DNA of 64,000 nt. Origin: Capsaspora owczarzaki ATCC 30864. Taxonomy: Eukaryota > Opisthokonta > Filasterea. The stretch spans positions 633,131 through 697,130 of the forward strand of contig NW_011887308.1 of the NCBI RefSeq assembly GCF_000151315.2. The letters run 5' to 3'. The notes beneath the pieces were generated by a model. That model saw nothing but the letters and a program-made list of their open reading frames with translations. It did no database searches and was not told the DNA's origin. The position numbers and the translations under genes were made by a program. Numbering within the stretch: the stretch's first letter is position 1; every line of letters starts with the position of its first letter. This document shows positions 40,587 to 52,849 of the stretch, piece after piece.

Positions 40587-43079
40587 TCATGCAGCAAAGT
40601 CCATAATGTCTGCAGGAATATCATTCATGTTGCCAGAACCCATGAGGAAGGTGGCAGCAAGTTCATCAGGCAGGGAGGAGCCAACGTTGGGATCTGAAAC
40701 ATGAGATTGTGATGAGCGCCCATGTTTGCTTGTTTGTCTTCTCCAACCTGTCATACAAACACACACAAGCGACAGCCTTACCGTGCAAACCACCATGTGG
40801 ATTGAAAAAGGTGTTGTGTGCAGATGAATCGTTCGCGAGCAAACGCGCGCCACCGTTGAGCACAAGCCCGGGTGATGGCGCGAACGAATCCACATAGCCC
40901 GAGTGCATTGGGTCTGACATGAAGCAATCACATCGATGCGGTTAGACGCAAAAAAAAGGAAGAAAAAAAAAGGAATAAAAAAAAACCAAAAAAAAAATAC
41001 ATCATCTCACGCGCTTCAAACCATACCATCTTGCATGAGACTTTGAATGAATTCATCCGAGGTGGCAAACGACGAATCCATGTGATCGTTGAGAAAATCA
41101 GACCCGTGGTCCAGCTGTTGTTGAGTGGGGTGCGAAAACGGCGCCTGGTGGCGTTGATGTAGCTGCTGTTGCTGAAGCTGCTGCTGCAGGTGCATCTGCT
41201 GTTGGAACTTGGTTTGCACCTGTGCCATCGTCTGAGCGTTACCCATGTAGACACCGTTCAAGTGGTGATGACTGCCACTCCCATTGGCGGTGGTCATCGG
41301 CGGGATGTAGGCTTGGCTCGGGTCCGCAACGACAGAGGCCAGCGTTTGGTCGATTTCCGCTTGGAGGTTGTGGTCCTCCTCGGGAACGCCAAACTCGACA
41401 GATTTAGAACGCAGCATCAGGGGCGACCGCGCGCTGCTGGAAATCGGCGTGGTGCTGACAGCGGTGCCAAGCGCCGACGCAGAGCGGCCGCGCGGCGAGG
41501 ACAGGTTGCTCGCAAACGCACCACCCATGACACCGAGAGGCATGGGCAACGAGCCAACACTGAACTGAGCCATCGAGGGGATGGCGTTGAGGCTTTCCGA
41601 GCTGCCAGTCAGGCTGGTCAGAGACTCGGTGGAGCGATGATGTGCGAGCTGATTTTGCAGCTGGTGCGGGAAAATGCCCAAGGCCTGCTTGAGACGCTCT
41701 GCCAGCTGGGCCTTGCTGCCAGAGTAGGACAGGCCGAGGGCTCGCAGTTCGCTCTTGAGCTCGACAACCTTGAGTTCATCGACCCGCGCAGAATCGAGCA
41801 AGGCTCGGCCCTCGATGCTGTCAAACCCAGGCGCAGGGGTGCTGCCACTGCTGCCCGACCCGACACTGCCGACGGACATGTCCATGTTGGACGGGCTCTG
41901 TTGCTGCGATTGAGGGTGCTGCTGTAGCTGCTGTGCTAGAGCGTCAATCGATGGCGATGCGCCGGTTTGGAGGAGCGACAGGGGGTCTTGTTGCGAGCTT
42001 GGGTAACGCGGTGATATTGGCGGTTGCTGAGCCTGTAGACCCAGCTGGGATGGCTGAGGCATGCGCGTGAGCGATTCGTGCTGCTGAAGCGCAAGCAGGT
42101 ACTCTTGTTGTTTTTGCAGCAGGTGGTTGTACTGCGCGCCGGGCTGCGTGCTACTGCCAGAGTTTACAGTCACCGTATCTTCTGGGGCGGAGGGCGCCGT
42201 CAAGAAGCGCGGGCCGACGCGATTGCCAACGGGTGGTTGGTATTCGTGGTACCTGAATTTGAGTTTGCGCTCCTTGGGAGGCTTGATGGGTGAGCTGGGA
42301 GTGTTTGAGCCTCGTCGACTGGATGCAGCCGAGGACGGTGCGGACATGGAGCTCCCCACTGCCGCCGGTGCAGCAAACGGAGCCACCGTAGCAGCAGCAC
42401 CAACAGGAGGATGAAGAGGAGGAGCGGCAGCAGCGAGATTCTGTTCAAGGAACTGTTGCTGCTGTTGCTGCTGTTGCTGCTGCTGCTGGCGGAATTGCAA
42501 CAGTATTTGCTGTTGCTGCAGTGCTTGTTGCTGCTGCAGTGACTGCTGCTGTTGTTGGTGCTGCTGTTGCTGCTGAAGCGCTAGAAAGTCAAATGGTTGC
42601 GGGTCGACCGTCATAATGTTGTCCTCGAGGAGGTCCATTGCGCCCGGGCGGTTGATGATGCGGTCGTTGAGGAATGCCGTGACCTGAGCTCGCCGCAGCG
42701 ACTCTTGTGAGGCCTGGAGCGCGGGCGAGGCACTCGAGTCTGGCAGAATGTGATGCTCGACAAGCTCCTGCTTCCGTGGGCGCGACTTCATCTTGCGAGC
42801 AAGCGTCTGCTCGACCTGCGCCCGCACAAGCGCGTCGTGCTGGGCATGCAGCGCAGGAGCCACTGTCGTCGGGTAGCTCCGCAGAATGCCCTGGTCCACC
42901 AGCGAGTCGCGGTCTGGCCGCTGCCGAATCTTGCGCTCGAGCGCCTCCATCGACCGCCGCTTGTCTTCCCGCGACGTCGTCGCCGTAATCACCGCACCCA
43001 CGTCCAGCTCGTCGTCGTGCTGGTAGTGGTGCTGCTGCAGTCCCTCCGAAGCAGAGACAGCGTCGTAGCCAGACGACAT
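40587..43079 (-). CDS. Myocardin/MRTF-like protein: RPEL repeats and SAP domain
   Basis: In animals MRTFs sense G-actin through RPEL motifs and switch on SRF target genes. Exons on the minus strand are 43079-41027, 40913-40782 and 40693-40587, and join in phase to 763 residues. Near the N-terminus there are three RPEL-type repeats, around RQRPDRDSLVDQGIL, KSRPRKQELVEHHIL and INRPGAMDLLEDNIM. A long poly-Gln region follows, then a basic block KLKFRYHEYQPP that resembles the conserved KLKYHQYIPP block of MRTFs. A SAP domain is near residues 430-465 (VVELKSELRALGLSYSGSKA). The C-terminus is acidic and hydrophobic (SDEFIQSLMQD and SLPDELAATFLM), fit for an activation domain. No leucine zipper stands out. 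Target and SRF partnership are inferred from the family. Confidence 0.88.
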
Positions 43080-43102
43080 TTATTGCACACACAACAAAAG
43101 CC

Positions 43103-43142
<40 letters not shown>

Positions 43143-43817
43143 AGAAAAATTGAAGAATAGAAAAAACGCAAATCAGAAATGAGCCGTGACTTCAACAATC
43201 ACAGTGCAGTGCAGTACAGCAGAAACCAGATTCCACAAGCAATACTGTACAAAAAAACGAAACGAAAATTAAAAATAAAGCACAAGCGGACGAGGCGAGG
43301 GCTGAATGGGTTGGTTGTTGTACGTGGATCAGGACCGCAATGCTAATTGCAGGCTGCTTCTTCAGGACGAGTCTTCCTTGGAGATGATGTAGTAGTTGCA
43401 CATCCAGACAACGGTCGAAAGTTTGTTGACAAAGCAACACAAGTAGGAACCGGCAGTGACTGCGGCCTTCCGAAAACCCCGTCAGAGCTGAGCAAGTACG
43501 AGCGGGCATCCAACGAGCACTCGGCCTCTCAAAAGTTTTGGGACTTGAACAAAGTGCGTAAGGCACGCATACGTCCAGCCTCGCAAAAGCGTGAGAGGGA
43601 GCTGATGCCGAGGCAGCGCTGCAGAACAAAGTAAAACCAAACACCGAAAAACCCACCGCTGTCAAACTGTATCATTCTCTATTGTTTCATAAAGCCGAGC
43701 ACGAGCAGCAAACTATGCACACAACAAACACATAAAAAAGACTTATAAAAACAAACCACACAACGAATTTGACAACGCCCTATTTTCAAGAAGGACGTTT
43801 TCTGTCGTGTCCAGGCT
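43080..43817. other. Spacer between MRTF-like gene and DEGS
   Basis: Starts with a poly-A tract (43106-43140) just upstream of the MRTF-like start. A minus-strand stretch 43466-43362 could encode a 34-residue C-terminus with a hydrophobic part (LSTVVWMCNYYIIS) and a KEDSS end, but no upstream exon could be found. A plus-strand open frame at 43347-43634 overlaps it and has no recognisable domain. Confidence 0.3.
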
Positions 43818-46006
43818 TTACTTTGCTGCCAACTCGGCCAAAAGCTGTTTTTGACGGGCTTCGCGCTTGACACGACTGTACAGGGTGATCTTGGGGTCAA
43901 ACACAAAGTCCCAGATGCATCGCACCCAGGAGCGGCACTGTGGGAGATCCGAGTAAAACTCTGGGGCAGCCTCGCGAATCTTGTGCAAGCGAGTCCCTGC
44001 GTGGTGTTCGAGGAGGTGATATACAGTGAGAGCCCAACCAAGATCATTCACAACCAGACAAAAGCACCAGAGAAATCAAGCATACACGGGACGTAGGGGA
44101 AGTCGTGGTGCTCGTTGTGGTAGCCGACGTTCAACATGATGTTGTTCAGAGGTCCATAGTAGGAATAGGTCTCGGCGCCAGCAGCAAATTCTGTAGTAGC
44201 GTAGAGATCAATCACATGTGAGCAAACCGGACAGCAGAAACCTTACATACACCGAAAACAACAACAACCACAACAACACCAAAGCGCAGAGTCAGCCGCG
44301 CGCACCGAAATGCTCAGCAATAAAGTGTGCTGCAGACGGGTGATAGCTGCTGCCGAGCCAAAGACCGCCAAACAGGTAGAAGAGCGAGCGCCAGCCCCAG
44401 AAGTGGTAAATCAACACGTCAATGGTGATGATAAAGGCCTGGTTGATGTTCTCGGCAAGGATGGGCGAGCGCGGCTTGACAAACATGGGGCGAAGAGTGT
44501 AGAAGAGCGGCACAAAGAAGAGCCAGAGCGCCTTGAGGAAGCGACCACGGACGTACTTGCCCTCCAAATCGGTGGGCAGGTCGACATCGACGCCATCCAC
44601 GCCTTGCGAGGTGTGGTGATCGAGGTGGTAGCGGCGGAAGGTGATTGAGGACGGGACGCAGGTGGGAATGTTGGCAATCATGCCGAGCACGGCGTTGTAC
44701 GGGCGGTACTTGAGCGCAAGGCCATGGGCGCACTCTGTTTGTGACGAATGCAACGAATGGCAGAGCAGCGAGAGGGGCGAGAGTGGAGAGAGCGGAGAGC
44801 GGGGGGGGGTTAGTTGACGGGAATAAACAAAAAAAAAAAAATCAGCCATCATAGTTATCGTTCAGGAGCATCCACAAAGGCTCGGAATTTGCTTACCATG
44901 AACAACCATGTTGAGGCAGCTGTTGGACGAGCCAGAGATGGCCCAGGCGAACGGCAGGATAAACCAGACGGACGAGTTGCGGAGCAGGTAGGCCATGGTG
45001 AGTTGGAGGGTGACCAATCCCAGGGTGATCCACACGGTCTTGTGGTCGTAGCCGTACAAGTCGCGAATATGGGGATACTGCGAGAATCACAAGTGAGGAA
45101 TGAGAGTATTCCAACAAGTGAGAGAATTGAACAACAAAGAAGAAGCCTTTCGTTGTCCAAAATGGCGCGTTCGTTTGAGCGTTTCGAGTGTGAGGTTTTT
45201 TCAAGTGTGAATTTCGTGCTTGTCGTCGAGTGAACGAAAACACTGTCGGTTTTTGCCTCTTCTTGTTTTTGATGTGCTTGCTCTTCCTCTTCCTCTTCAG
45301 CGTGATCAGGTTCTCGGTCGACAGCCAAATGTGTTGACGTGGTCGTTCGATGATGTTGTACTTGTTTTTTTTTTTTTGGTCAAACCGCTTCGTCGCATTC
45401 GTTCTGGCTGTGGCTCCACCTCGCTCACTGGGCGCCCTCTACCCTAGCATCTCGTTCTTCGTCTTGTCTCACTCGCTCATCCCTACCCCCTCCACTCGCT
45501 TGTCGTGTTCGCTCCACCGCCCGCGTCATCCGTCGTTGCCGCCCTCGTGCGTTTCTGTTATCCTTTCTTTTTTTTTTTTCTTTTTTTTTTTTTGTTCGTT
45601 GCAGTGGAGATCGTCCGCCCCACCCCCTCCAACACTGATGGCTTGGACTCGGACTGCCGTTTACCTTGGCGAGGATGAGCTTGCGGCGTGAGGCATGCGG
45701 CTCGTCAGTGCCAACCCAGTGGAAGTCGGTCTTGTGGAGGGCCGCGCCGTAGCCGTCGGTGAGGTCGGCTGGGCTCGGGTTGGCCGTGGGTGCGTTGTGC
45801 TGGAAACGTTTCAAGCGGTGGCTCATGTCGTCCGACTCGCTCGAGCCGACCGTGCTGTCCTTGCACGCCCGTTCTGACGAGGCAGGGGCAGCAGCAGCAG
45901 CAACAGCAGCAGCAGTCTTGCGCGCGCGAACGCCGGCATCATCCGCCGAAGCCGCCGAAGCCACCGAAGCCGCAACGCCCGCCTTTTCAACAATGCGCGC
46001 AGTCAT
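43818..46006 (-). CDS. DEGS1: Sphingolipid delta-4 (dihydroceramide) desaturase
   Basis: An ER-membrane di-iron desaturase that turns dihydroceramide into ceramide. Exons on the minus strand are 46006-45665, 45077-44897, 44734-44306, 44190-44086 and 43996-43818, with consistent phases and 411 residues. The DEGS start motif [23 protein letters not shown] spans the exon 1-2 junction. Three His boxes are HECAHG, HLDHH and HNEHHDFP. Other marks are [20 protein letters not shown] and [18 protein letters not shown]. It has about 80 extra residues at the N-terminus, rich in Ala and Ser, compared with animal DEGS (about 323). Intron 1 is long for this window (587 bp) and includes poly-T. The symbol marks the family; a one-to-one relation to DEGS1 rather than DEGS2 is not implied. 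Confidence 0.95.
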
Positions 46007-46292
46007 CGCAAGCTCTATGAAGTGCTAGTAAGGAAAGCAAAAGAAAGGGTAAGGCGTCGAATCAAAGGAGAAGAAGAAGAAGAGGGAGAAGGAGAACAAA
46101 AAGAGGGAAAAGCAAAAGAAGAGTGAAATCGGAAAAAAACAAAAAAAGTGTTGCATTTATGAAATAAGAAATCATATGCAAAAGACAACAACTAAAACCA
46201 CTGCATCGTCACCACCTGATTGTCAAAACAAATACAGTCATAATGAAGAAAAAATAGGCTGGAGTCAAAAGGAACCAAACTACCTGCTCAGC
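46007..46292. other. Spacer, purine-rich
   Basis: Between the DEGS start and the kinase stop, both on the minus strand. GAAGAAGAAGA-type purine runs occur near 46068-46110. No gene is seen. Confidence 0.4.
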
Positions 46293-49200
46293 TCATGCTT
46301 GTGATGGAAGAATCAATTCCGGAAGGTTGGGGCGAATGTCGGTCAGCGAATCTTCCTCCACCATCTCTTCGATGGCGGCTATGAGTTTGCTAAAGCTAGC
46401 ACGAGCGGAGGGAACGGGGTTGTGGCATTTTGTCAACAGCGCCGTGACCTTTTCACTTGCTCCGGCGGGGAGCTCCAGCCGCTTGCCGGCGTCCAAGTGC
46501 GCCTTGATTGCTTTCTCCGTGTTGAGCTCCTCGTACGGCAACCGTGCGCAGTATGTGAACACCTCCCCTGTTGGATCACGGAAGAGAGGCCAGAATGAAG
46601 CAGTGTTTGGTCAGCGCGCCGCAACCAAACTCTCACCACAATCCAATGCGGGCCCCCAAGACTCATGGACGTACAAATAAGCACACCGTAGGACCACACG
46701 TCAGTCTTGGCGTCAAATGTTGCGTGATCGAAGCACTCTGGTGCCAAATACTGAGATAGATTTTTATGTGTGCGTTCAAAGTCAGCCTCGCGTCGTTTTG
46801 CAGCGCCGCAACGGATGCACACTCTCCCAACAATCTCTACAATGACCGCGCGCAGTAAAGCTTACCCGCACTGGAAGTAACGTTTTCGATTTCAACGCAT
46901 AGATGGGTTCGGTTTTCGCGAGACCAAAATCGGCGACTTTGACATGCAGCTCCGCACCCACCAAGCAGTTTCGGGCGGCCAGGTCGCGGTGCACGATTTT
47001 CATCGACACGAGATACTGCATGGCGGTGGCAATCTGACCGAGAACGCTTACTTGCTCGCTCAGATTCCAGGCAATGCTGCGTGTTGTGGAGTGCTGCAGC
47101 AGCTTTTGCAGATCGCCATACCGCACAAACTCGAGGACAAGCAAGGTTGGCGAGGCTTCGTCCAGAATCTCCACGCATTGCACAATGTTGACATGCCGAA
47201 GTTTCCGCAAAGTCTTGGCTTCCGCTTGGGCGTGGGTGTCGGTCTGGAGGGAAGTGTTCAACGTCTTCACGGCGACCTCCAACGCTTCGTCCTCCAGGCT
47301 ATCCCTGAACTGTCGCGGGATGAGATCCGCCGTGAGTGTTGCCTTGGTGACGGTACCAAAGTTTCCCTTCCCCAACACCTGCGCCCCAAGCACGGCTTGC
47401 CGAATGGCAGCTCGAACGTCGGTTGGCGTCGATGGAGGCGACAACGGGCTGCGTGGGGCAGGCTCCAGGTGTTGCGCCAGATTTGGGCGAACAGATAGCG
47501 GAGGGGGAGGAGGAGCCGACGCCTGGCGCGTAGTTTGTGGACCAATTTCCGAGTACAAGTGAACCGGTGGAGTGTCGCCCACATCGGATGAAGAAGCTGC
47601 CGGTGTTATGGAAAGAGGCGCCGTTGCCGCTTGGTCTCCCGATTGCGGCCGAGGCACGGCACGCGTTGGACGACCAGGGGGCGAGACATACACAGGTTCT
47701 GCTGCCGTGACAGAATTGGGCAGGAGCGAGGTTCTTTTGGCCACCGGGGGCTTCAGGGCGGCTGCACTGTCGTCCTGTTTGGGGTCGAGCGGCAGAGTGT
47801 TTGTTGTGGTTTTTGGGTCGCTCAACTCGTTGATTTGCTTGACCCAACTGTCACGGCAGAAAACAAAAACAAACAAAACAAAAAGCACAAAAGGGGGGGG
47901 GGAAGGGTGTACGATTGAGACAATCAAGTCGACTGCCTGGATCCAAGAGAGTGCACAGATGCGAAAAAAAAAACCCACACAAACAACACAAAACAATCCA
48001 CACGTACTCTTTTGCGTCTTTGGCTTCTGCCGACCAGAAGGTAAAGACACGACTCTTGTCCTTGTCACTCGGTGTTTCCTTGCGATTGTCTGCAGCCGCG
48101 AGCTTGCGGACCTGTGCTGTGCGAGGTGTGCACGTAAACTTGTTGGGGTCTTTGGCGTCCAGTTCTGCGCGATACTTTTTCGCATTGAAGACACCTTTTG
48201 CAACAAACATCTGTGATGCAACAATGCGAAGCGCATTGAGACGAAAATCCAGGAGCGCGAGAGCAAGACAGCATGCAGACTTTTTTTTTTTTGACCTTTT
48301 CTGTATCTTGCTCGTAGTAATAGAGCAGCTCCTTGTCCAAAACAACCGTGCGGTGCTTCCAGCCTCCAACCATCTTGCCCGGCGCCTGCTTCTGCAGTTT
48401 GCCCACTTTGGTTGGGCGCACAATGTACTGGTATGCGAAGAAGACGTTGTGTGCCGTTCGACCTCGCAACGCCTTGGCTAGATCGCAAGGCTCAGTGGAT
48501 GCCAGGGATTCGCGGATAGCTTTCAGCCAGCTGGAATGGGGCAAAGCAATACCACACGTGAGCAGACAAGAACAAGCATAGAAGACGGAATGACTCTTTC
48601 TGGTGAAACCCACTAGACACGGTCGCCAGACTCGTTTGCGGCAAAGGTAAAGGTTAAAGTCTTCGTGGTCACTTTGAATGCATTCTTCATTGTCAAATCA
48701 GCAAGTTGCCTCGGGTCGGTGATCACCGCGCTCGTGTCATCAAAGGGAATCGCCATGTCAATGGCCGAGTGAATCTGTGCTCGACAAAAAGGCACAAAGG
48801 AAACCAAGGTGTTTTTGATTAAGCCAAACAACCCTCGGCGCCCTTTTCATCACGACGAACGTACGTCAGCAGAAAGATTCTTGAAAAATAACAACACCTT
48901 GTCTTGAATAAACACACGATAGAGCTGCCACTTTTTGTTTGCATAGTAGTGGAGCTCTCGACTCTGCATGAGTCTGTTTTGTTTTGTTGGAAACCCAGAA
49001 GCCGTGTTAGCACAACTCTCCTTTGACACTATACAAAAACGACGACGTACCCGACACCCTGCTGCTGCTGCTGCTGCTGGTGGTGGTGGTGGTGGTCGTT
49101 TGAGCTGTTTGCGTCACTTTCCGTTGGGTCGGATAGACGGATGCCGTACCCGGCCGCCGACGAGCACGAGAGGGCTTTGGCTCGGAACGAATCAGAGCTG

Positions 49201-50063
49201 GCTTCGTTGAGCTCCGGGGGCGGGCGGTTGGGCGGCGGTGGGGTGTTTCGTGTGAGATCCGAGGCCTCAGGAAGCTCAGCAAGTATGTTGGACGTGGAGG
49301 CGCTCTTTGTGAGGGATGGGGCTGAGGAGGCGAAGGTGTGACGGCGGTCTGCGGCCTCTTTGCGTTGTTTTCCCTTGATTGGCGCTCGCGAGCGGGTCCA
49401 GAGGCGCTCCTTCTCGAGGCTCAGGTAGTTGGGCGGCAGTTCTGCCTCTGTCGCGTTCGCTGCCGGCTGCGGTGAATCTGCTGCTTGCTGGTCAGAGTTG
49501 TAGTCCGAGTTGTCGGAAAGGTCGGCGACGGCGGCGGCGGCAACAGCTCGTGATTTCGGTTCGATTTGATTTGAGCTGTCCTCATCGGAGTCGTCCTGCT
49601 CTTGGGACGCCAGCTCCTCGTCACTGGTCGACTCGCTACTGTTGCTGCTGTAGCTGTTGTTGTTGCTGCTGCTGCTGCTGCTGCTATCCTCGGGCATGTC
49701 TGCGGACGCTGCCTCGTCAGCCGCTTCTGAGTCAGTCGAATTCTCCTTGGCTGTTTGCTCATTTGTTTCCAAGCCCGCTTTGGCTTGTTGACGCTGTTGT
49801 TGTTGTTGCTGCTCCTCCTGAATGTCCTCTGTGGACTCTGTTGTTGGTGGCGATGACGAGGAGATGCTGCTGCTGCCGTTGTCGAGCTCGGAGGTGGTGC
49901 AGGACGTGCGTTCCGTCACTTGCTGAGCGACTGGGTCGACTCGCTCGCCTTCGCCGTCCTTCGCTCTCCCTCCCACGCTGTCGCTACTACTATTACTACT
50001 ACTACTTTTACTACTACTAGCGTCGTAAAAGCTCGGCATCGTCACTGCCGTTGCACTCAGCAT
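46293..50063 (-). CDS. Cytoplasmic tyrosine kinase with two PH domains, no SH2
   Basis: Eight minus-strand exons join in phase to 1006 residues: 50063-49051, 48973-48898, 48774-48614, 48530-48296, 48210-48008, 47847-46866, 46750-46675 and 46567-46293. Residues 1 to about 337 are low complexity (Ser, Glu, Gln, His). A first PH-like module spans about 338-425 (HYYANKKWQLYRVFIQDK to VYWLKAIRESLAS). A second, about 450-575, has VGKLQKQAPGKMVGGWKHR and ends KDWVKQINEL. A Pro-rich linker carries Tyr sites (EPVYVSPPG, HLYSEIG). The kinase domain, about 715-985, has GKGNFGTV, VAVKTL, HRDLAARN (the tyrosine-kinase loop), DFGLAK and WSYGVLIWEVFTY. All catalytic residues are present. No SH2, SH3, signal peptide or membrane helix is seen. 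Tec kinases have PH but also SH3 and SH2, so this is not an obvious Tec. Confidence 0.85.
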
Positions 50064-50300
50064 GGTGAAAACTAATAATAATCACAAATGATTTGATTTT
50101 TTTCGACTGTTGAGTTTTATTTTATTGTTTGAATTTGGTAAACACACTTGGCCTGTATTTGGTTTGGTTGTATTTCCGTGACGACACAGCTCGCGCAACA
50201 TGCTGCGCTTGTGCGCACGGTGCATTGTCCGGGCTTGATGAATCAACCAGTGTGAGTAGGCTGATGAGGGAAGGGCGGCAGACGATGCGAGGCCATCCAA
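50064..50300. other. Divergent spacer
   Basis: Between the kinase start (-) and the glycosyltransferase-like gene (+). T-rich near 50090-50130. No gene is confirmed, though an upstream exon of the next gene might lie here. Confidence 0.35.
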
Positions 50301-51070
50301 ATGACACTTTCCCCAGGCCGGGGATTTGCTATGGACGCGTTTGCCACTGGCAGCCCCATGTGGTGGCAAGGGCTTTTGCCGCATCCAGCATGGATTCAAG
50401 GTTGTTTGCCAACCAGAAATGCGCTCTGCTTCAGCGGCCAGTACCGCACCGGCTCGCTGACGTTGCCCTCTGTCAAGGAGTTTGTTCTTCCATACATGGG
50501 CCAGGTGGATATTTTTATTGTGACCGACGACACGAATGATATTCGAGCGCAAGCTGAATGTACAACGCAACGCAAGCTCGATTCATCGAGCCCGGAAGCG
50601 AAACCCCCGTTCCTGTGGGCGACATGTTCGACATCCCACATTGGTGGGGTAGCAAGATCGAGAACTTTTACCTTCATGCGCGTCATGCTGCCGATTGCGT
50701 GGATCTGGTCGACGCGTACGCACAAGCTTCCAACATCTCCTACAAGTTTATCGTCAAATCGCGGTTTGACCTCGTATGGAAGTGCCCGTTTCCAGACTTG
50801 AACAGACTGCCTGATTCCCACGTCTATGGCCCCAATTACCAAATGTACGGCGGCCAGAACGACAAGATGCTGATTATCCCGTACCGATGGCGCGGGCTGT
50901 GGCGATCCTTCATGCTGAGCATGACAGACCACAGCACAAGGCTCGATCGGGATCCTGTATCTGCGGAGCAGTACTTGGCAGCCCATATCTACCGGGAGAG
51001 GATTCCTCGCAAGCCCATTGAGTTGTTTGTACGAATAATGCTCTCGAGTGGCAACCTTGGAGTGTACTAA
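50301..51070 (+). CDS. Glycosyltransferase-like gene with apparent frameshift
   Basis: The coding sense is clear in two frames. From about 50411 the first frame reads NALCFSGQYRTGSLTLPSVK and then VDIFIVTDD, a start typical of a loose group of putative glycosyltransferases. Near 50560 it breaks, and the rest continues in another frame: DMFDIPHWWGSKIENFYLHA, then ISYKFIVKSRFDLVWKC and YGGQNDKMLIIPYRW, ending at 51070. One missing base near 50558 (GAATGTAC where GAAATGTAC would keep frame) would account for it. This may be a sequencing error, an inactivated copy or an unseen tiny intron. The true start is not fixed; ATG at 50301 is only the first in-frame one. Acceptor and donor sugars are unknown. 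Confidence 0.6.
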
Positions 51071-51764
51071 TCGCAGTAAACCTTCGACAATCGTGGATGC
51101 AGTCTTGTTGTTGATTTAACGTGGTGCTTGCCATCTCTACCCCGACTTGCAGCGTTTGAACTGATCACACAAGCTTCTCAACATATTCAACGATTCGATT
51201 TCACCGAGGTCGAGGGTCGGGCTCTTTCAAAATAGCTCTGTTCACGATCGCCGGATGACTGATGCCATGATGCCAACTCACTCTGCACTCACGACGACAA
51301 GGACATTCAACTGATCCATTGAACGACAAGTCGAAACAACAAAAGCAAGCAAACAACCAAACAAACAGCAGACAAACAGCGACTTCTTCCCGACACCAGT
51401 ACCCCGACGCACACACACACACAAAACACAACCAATCAATGAAAACGCGACGCTTGAATTTTGATGGCGAGATAATCAGCGCGGGCGTTTGACAATCGAC
51501 TGGTGAGTGACAAACCGAGACAATGGACATGCGCGTTGAGGATCAGCCCAGCGCGAGGGGAGATGGCATGTGGAAGGCCGAAAGAAAACCAAAAACAACG
51601 AGGCACAGCGAACATTGAAACAACAGAACATAAAACACAAACAAACAAAAACAAAAGTATGAAGAAAGAAAAAAAATTGGCCGCTTTTTTTGTTTTTTCC
51701 TTCCGCCATTGAACCGGCGAACAGCAGAGGGCGACCAGATTCAAGAAAGAAACGCTCGAGTCAT
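51071..51764. other. Tail-to-tail spacer, no gene seen
   Basis: Between the glycosyltransferase-like stop (+) and the SNX3 stop (-). AC-rich and A-rich stretches occur (51340-51430, 51580-51680). Open frames here show no domain. Confidence 0.4.
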
Positions 51765-52806
51765 TTAGCGGATCTTGCCAGGGGTATAGTTTCGGTCAAT
51801 ACGGCGGTCAACGAGGAACATGTGGAGGCATCGTTCGTTCTGAGCAAGCGGATGGCCAGCGATTCTGCGTTGGCAATTGAATTTCAAGAAAAGAAAAAAA
51901 GCAAGAGCATGCCAGCAGTAGATGACGACATTGCAAGAAGGTTGTTTCGAAACCGTCAGCTTCTACATTGAATCTCGGAGAAAGAGACAGAGAGAGAACG
52001 CAACAGGGAATTGTAGTCGCTTAACTTGTTGATGAAAACTTCGAGACCCTTGCGGCGTTCCTCGATGAACGCATCCTCAAAGATGCCTTCGTCCTTTGTC
52101 AATAGCGGCAACTGTTCAAACCATGAAGTCGGGGGAGGGGGAGGGGTTGTGAGCGGAGCTTAAAATGGAGTGTGAATGGGGCGATCGTCTCTCTGCATTG
52201 CTGCCTGTCGGCCTGCCCTGCTTGCTTGCTGCTTGCTTGCTTTCCTTTCTTGCTTTTTTTTGATCCCCCAAGCGTTGCCTACCTGCTTCATGATGGCCTT
52301 GCCCGGGAGCGCAGGGACGAGGATTTTGCTGTCGCGTTCGAGCTCGTTCTTCAGCCACTCAAAGTCGCTGTATCGGCGGCGGACGACGGCCTCCTGCACC
52401 TTGAAGACGGGCAAGTTGGTCTGGATCAATCACAGCACGCGACAGACAGACAGCCGAAGGGAGAGGCACAGTGTGAGCGGGTGAGCGGTCCAAGGTCGGC
52501 TTTCACAGCAATGCGCCCGCCTCTTCCTTCTGCTGCTCCTCCTCTCCCGCCGCTTGCAAACGCCACACACTCCGAAGTCCCCCCCTCGGACCAGCCAACA
52601 AGCGGCGCGCGAGGACAGATGCGCGAGTGCAGAGCGAACAGTGGCAGCGAGACGGGGGCAGCGGATTGGCCGCACATGTCAACCCAGACTGATTGTTTTT
52701 GCTATGAATTTTTGTTTGGTTGAAAATCGAGCAAAGCCTCTTACTAAAATTGCTCACGAAAAAAGTGAAGAAAATGTGAAGAACGAAATGCTTTTTTTTT
52801 TTTCAA

Positions 52807-52849
<43 letters not shown>

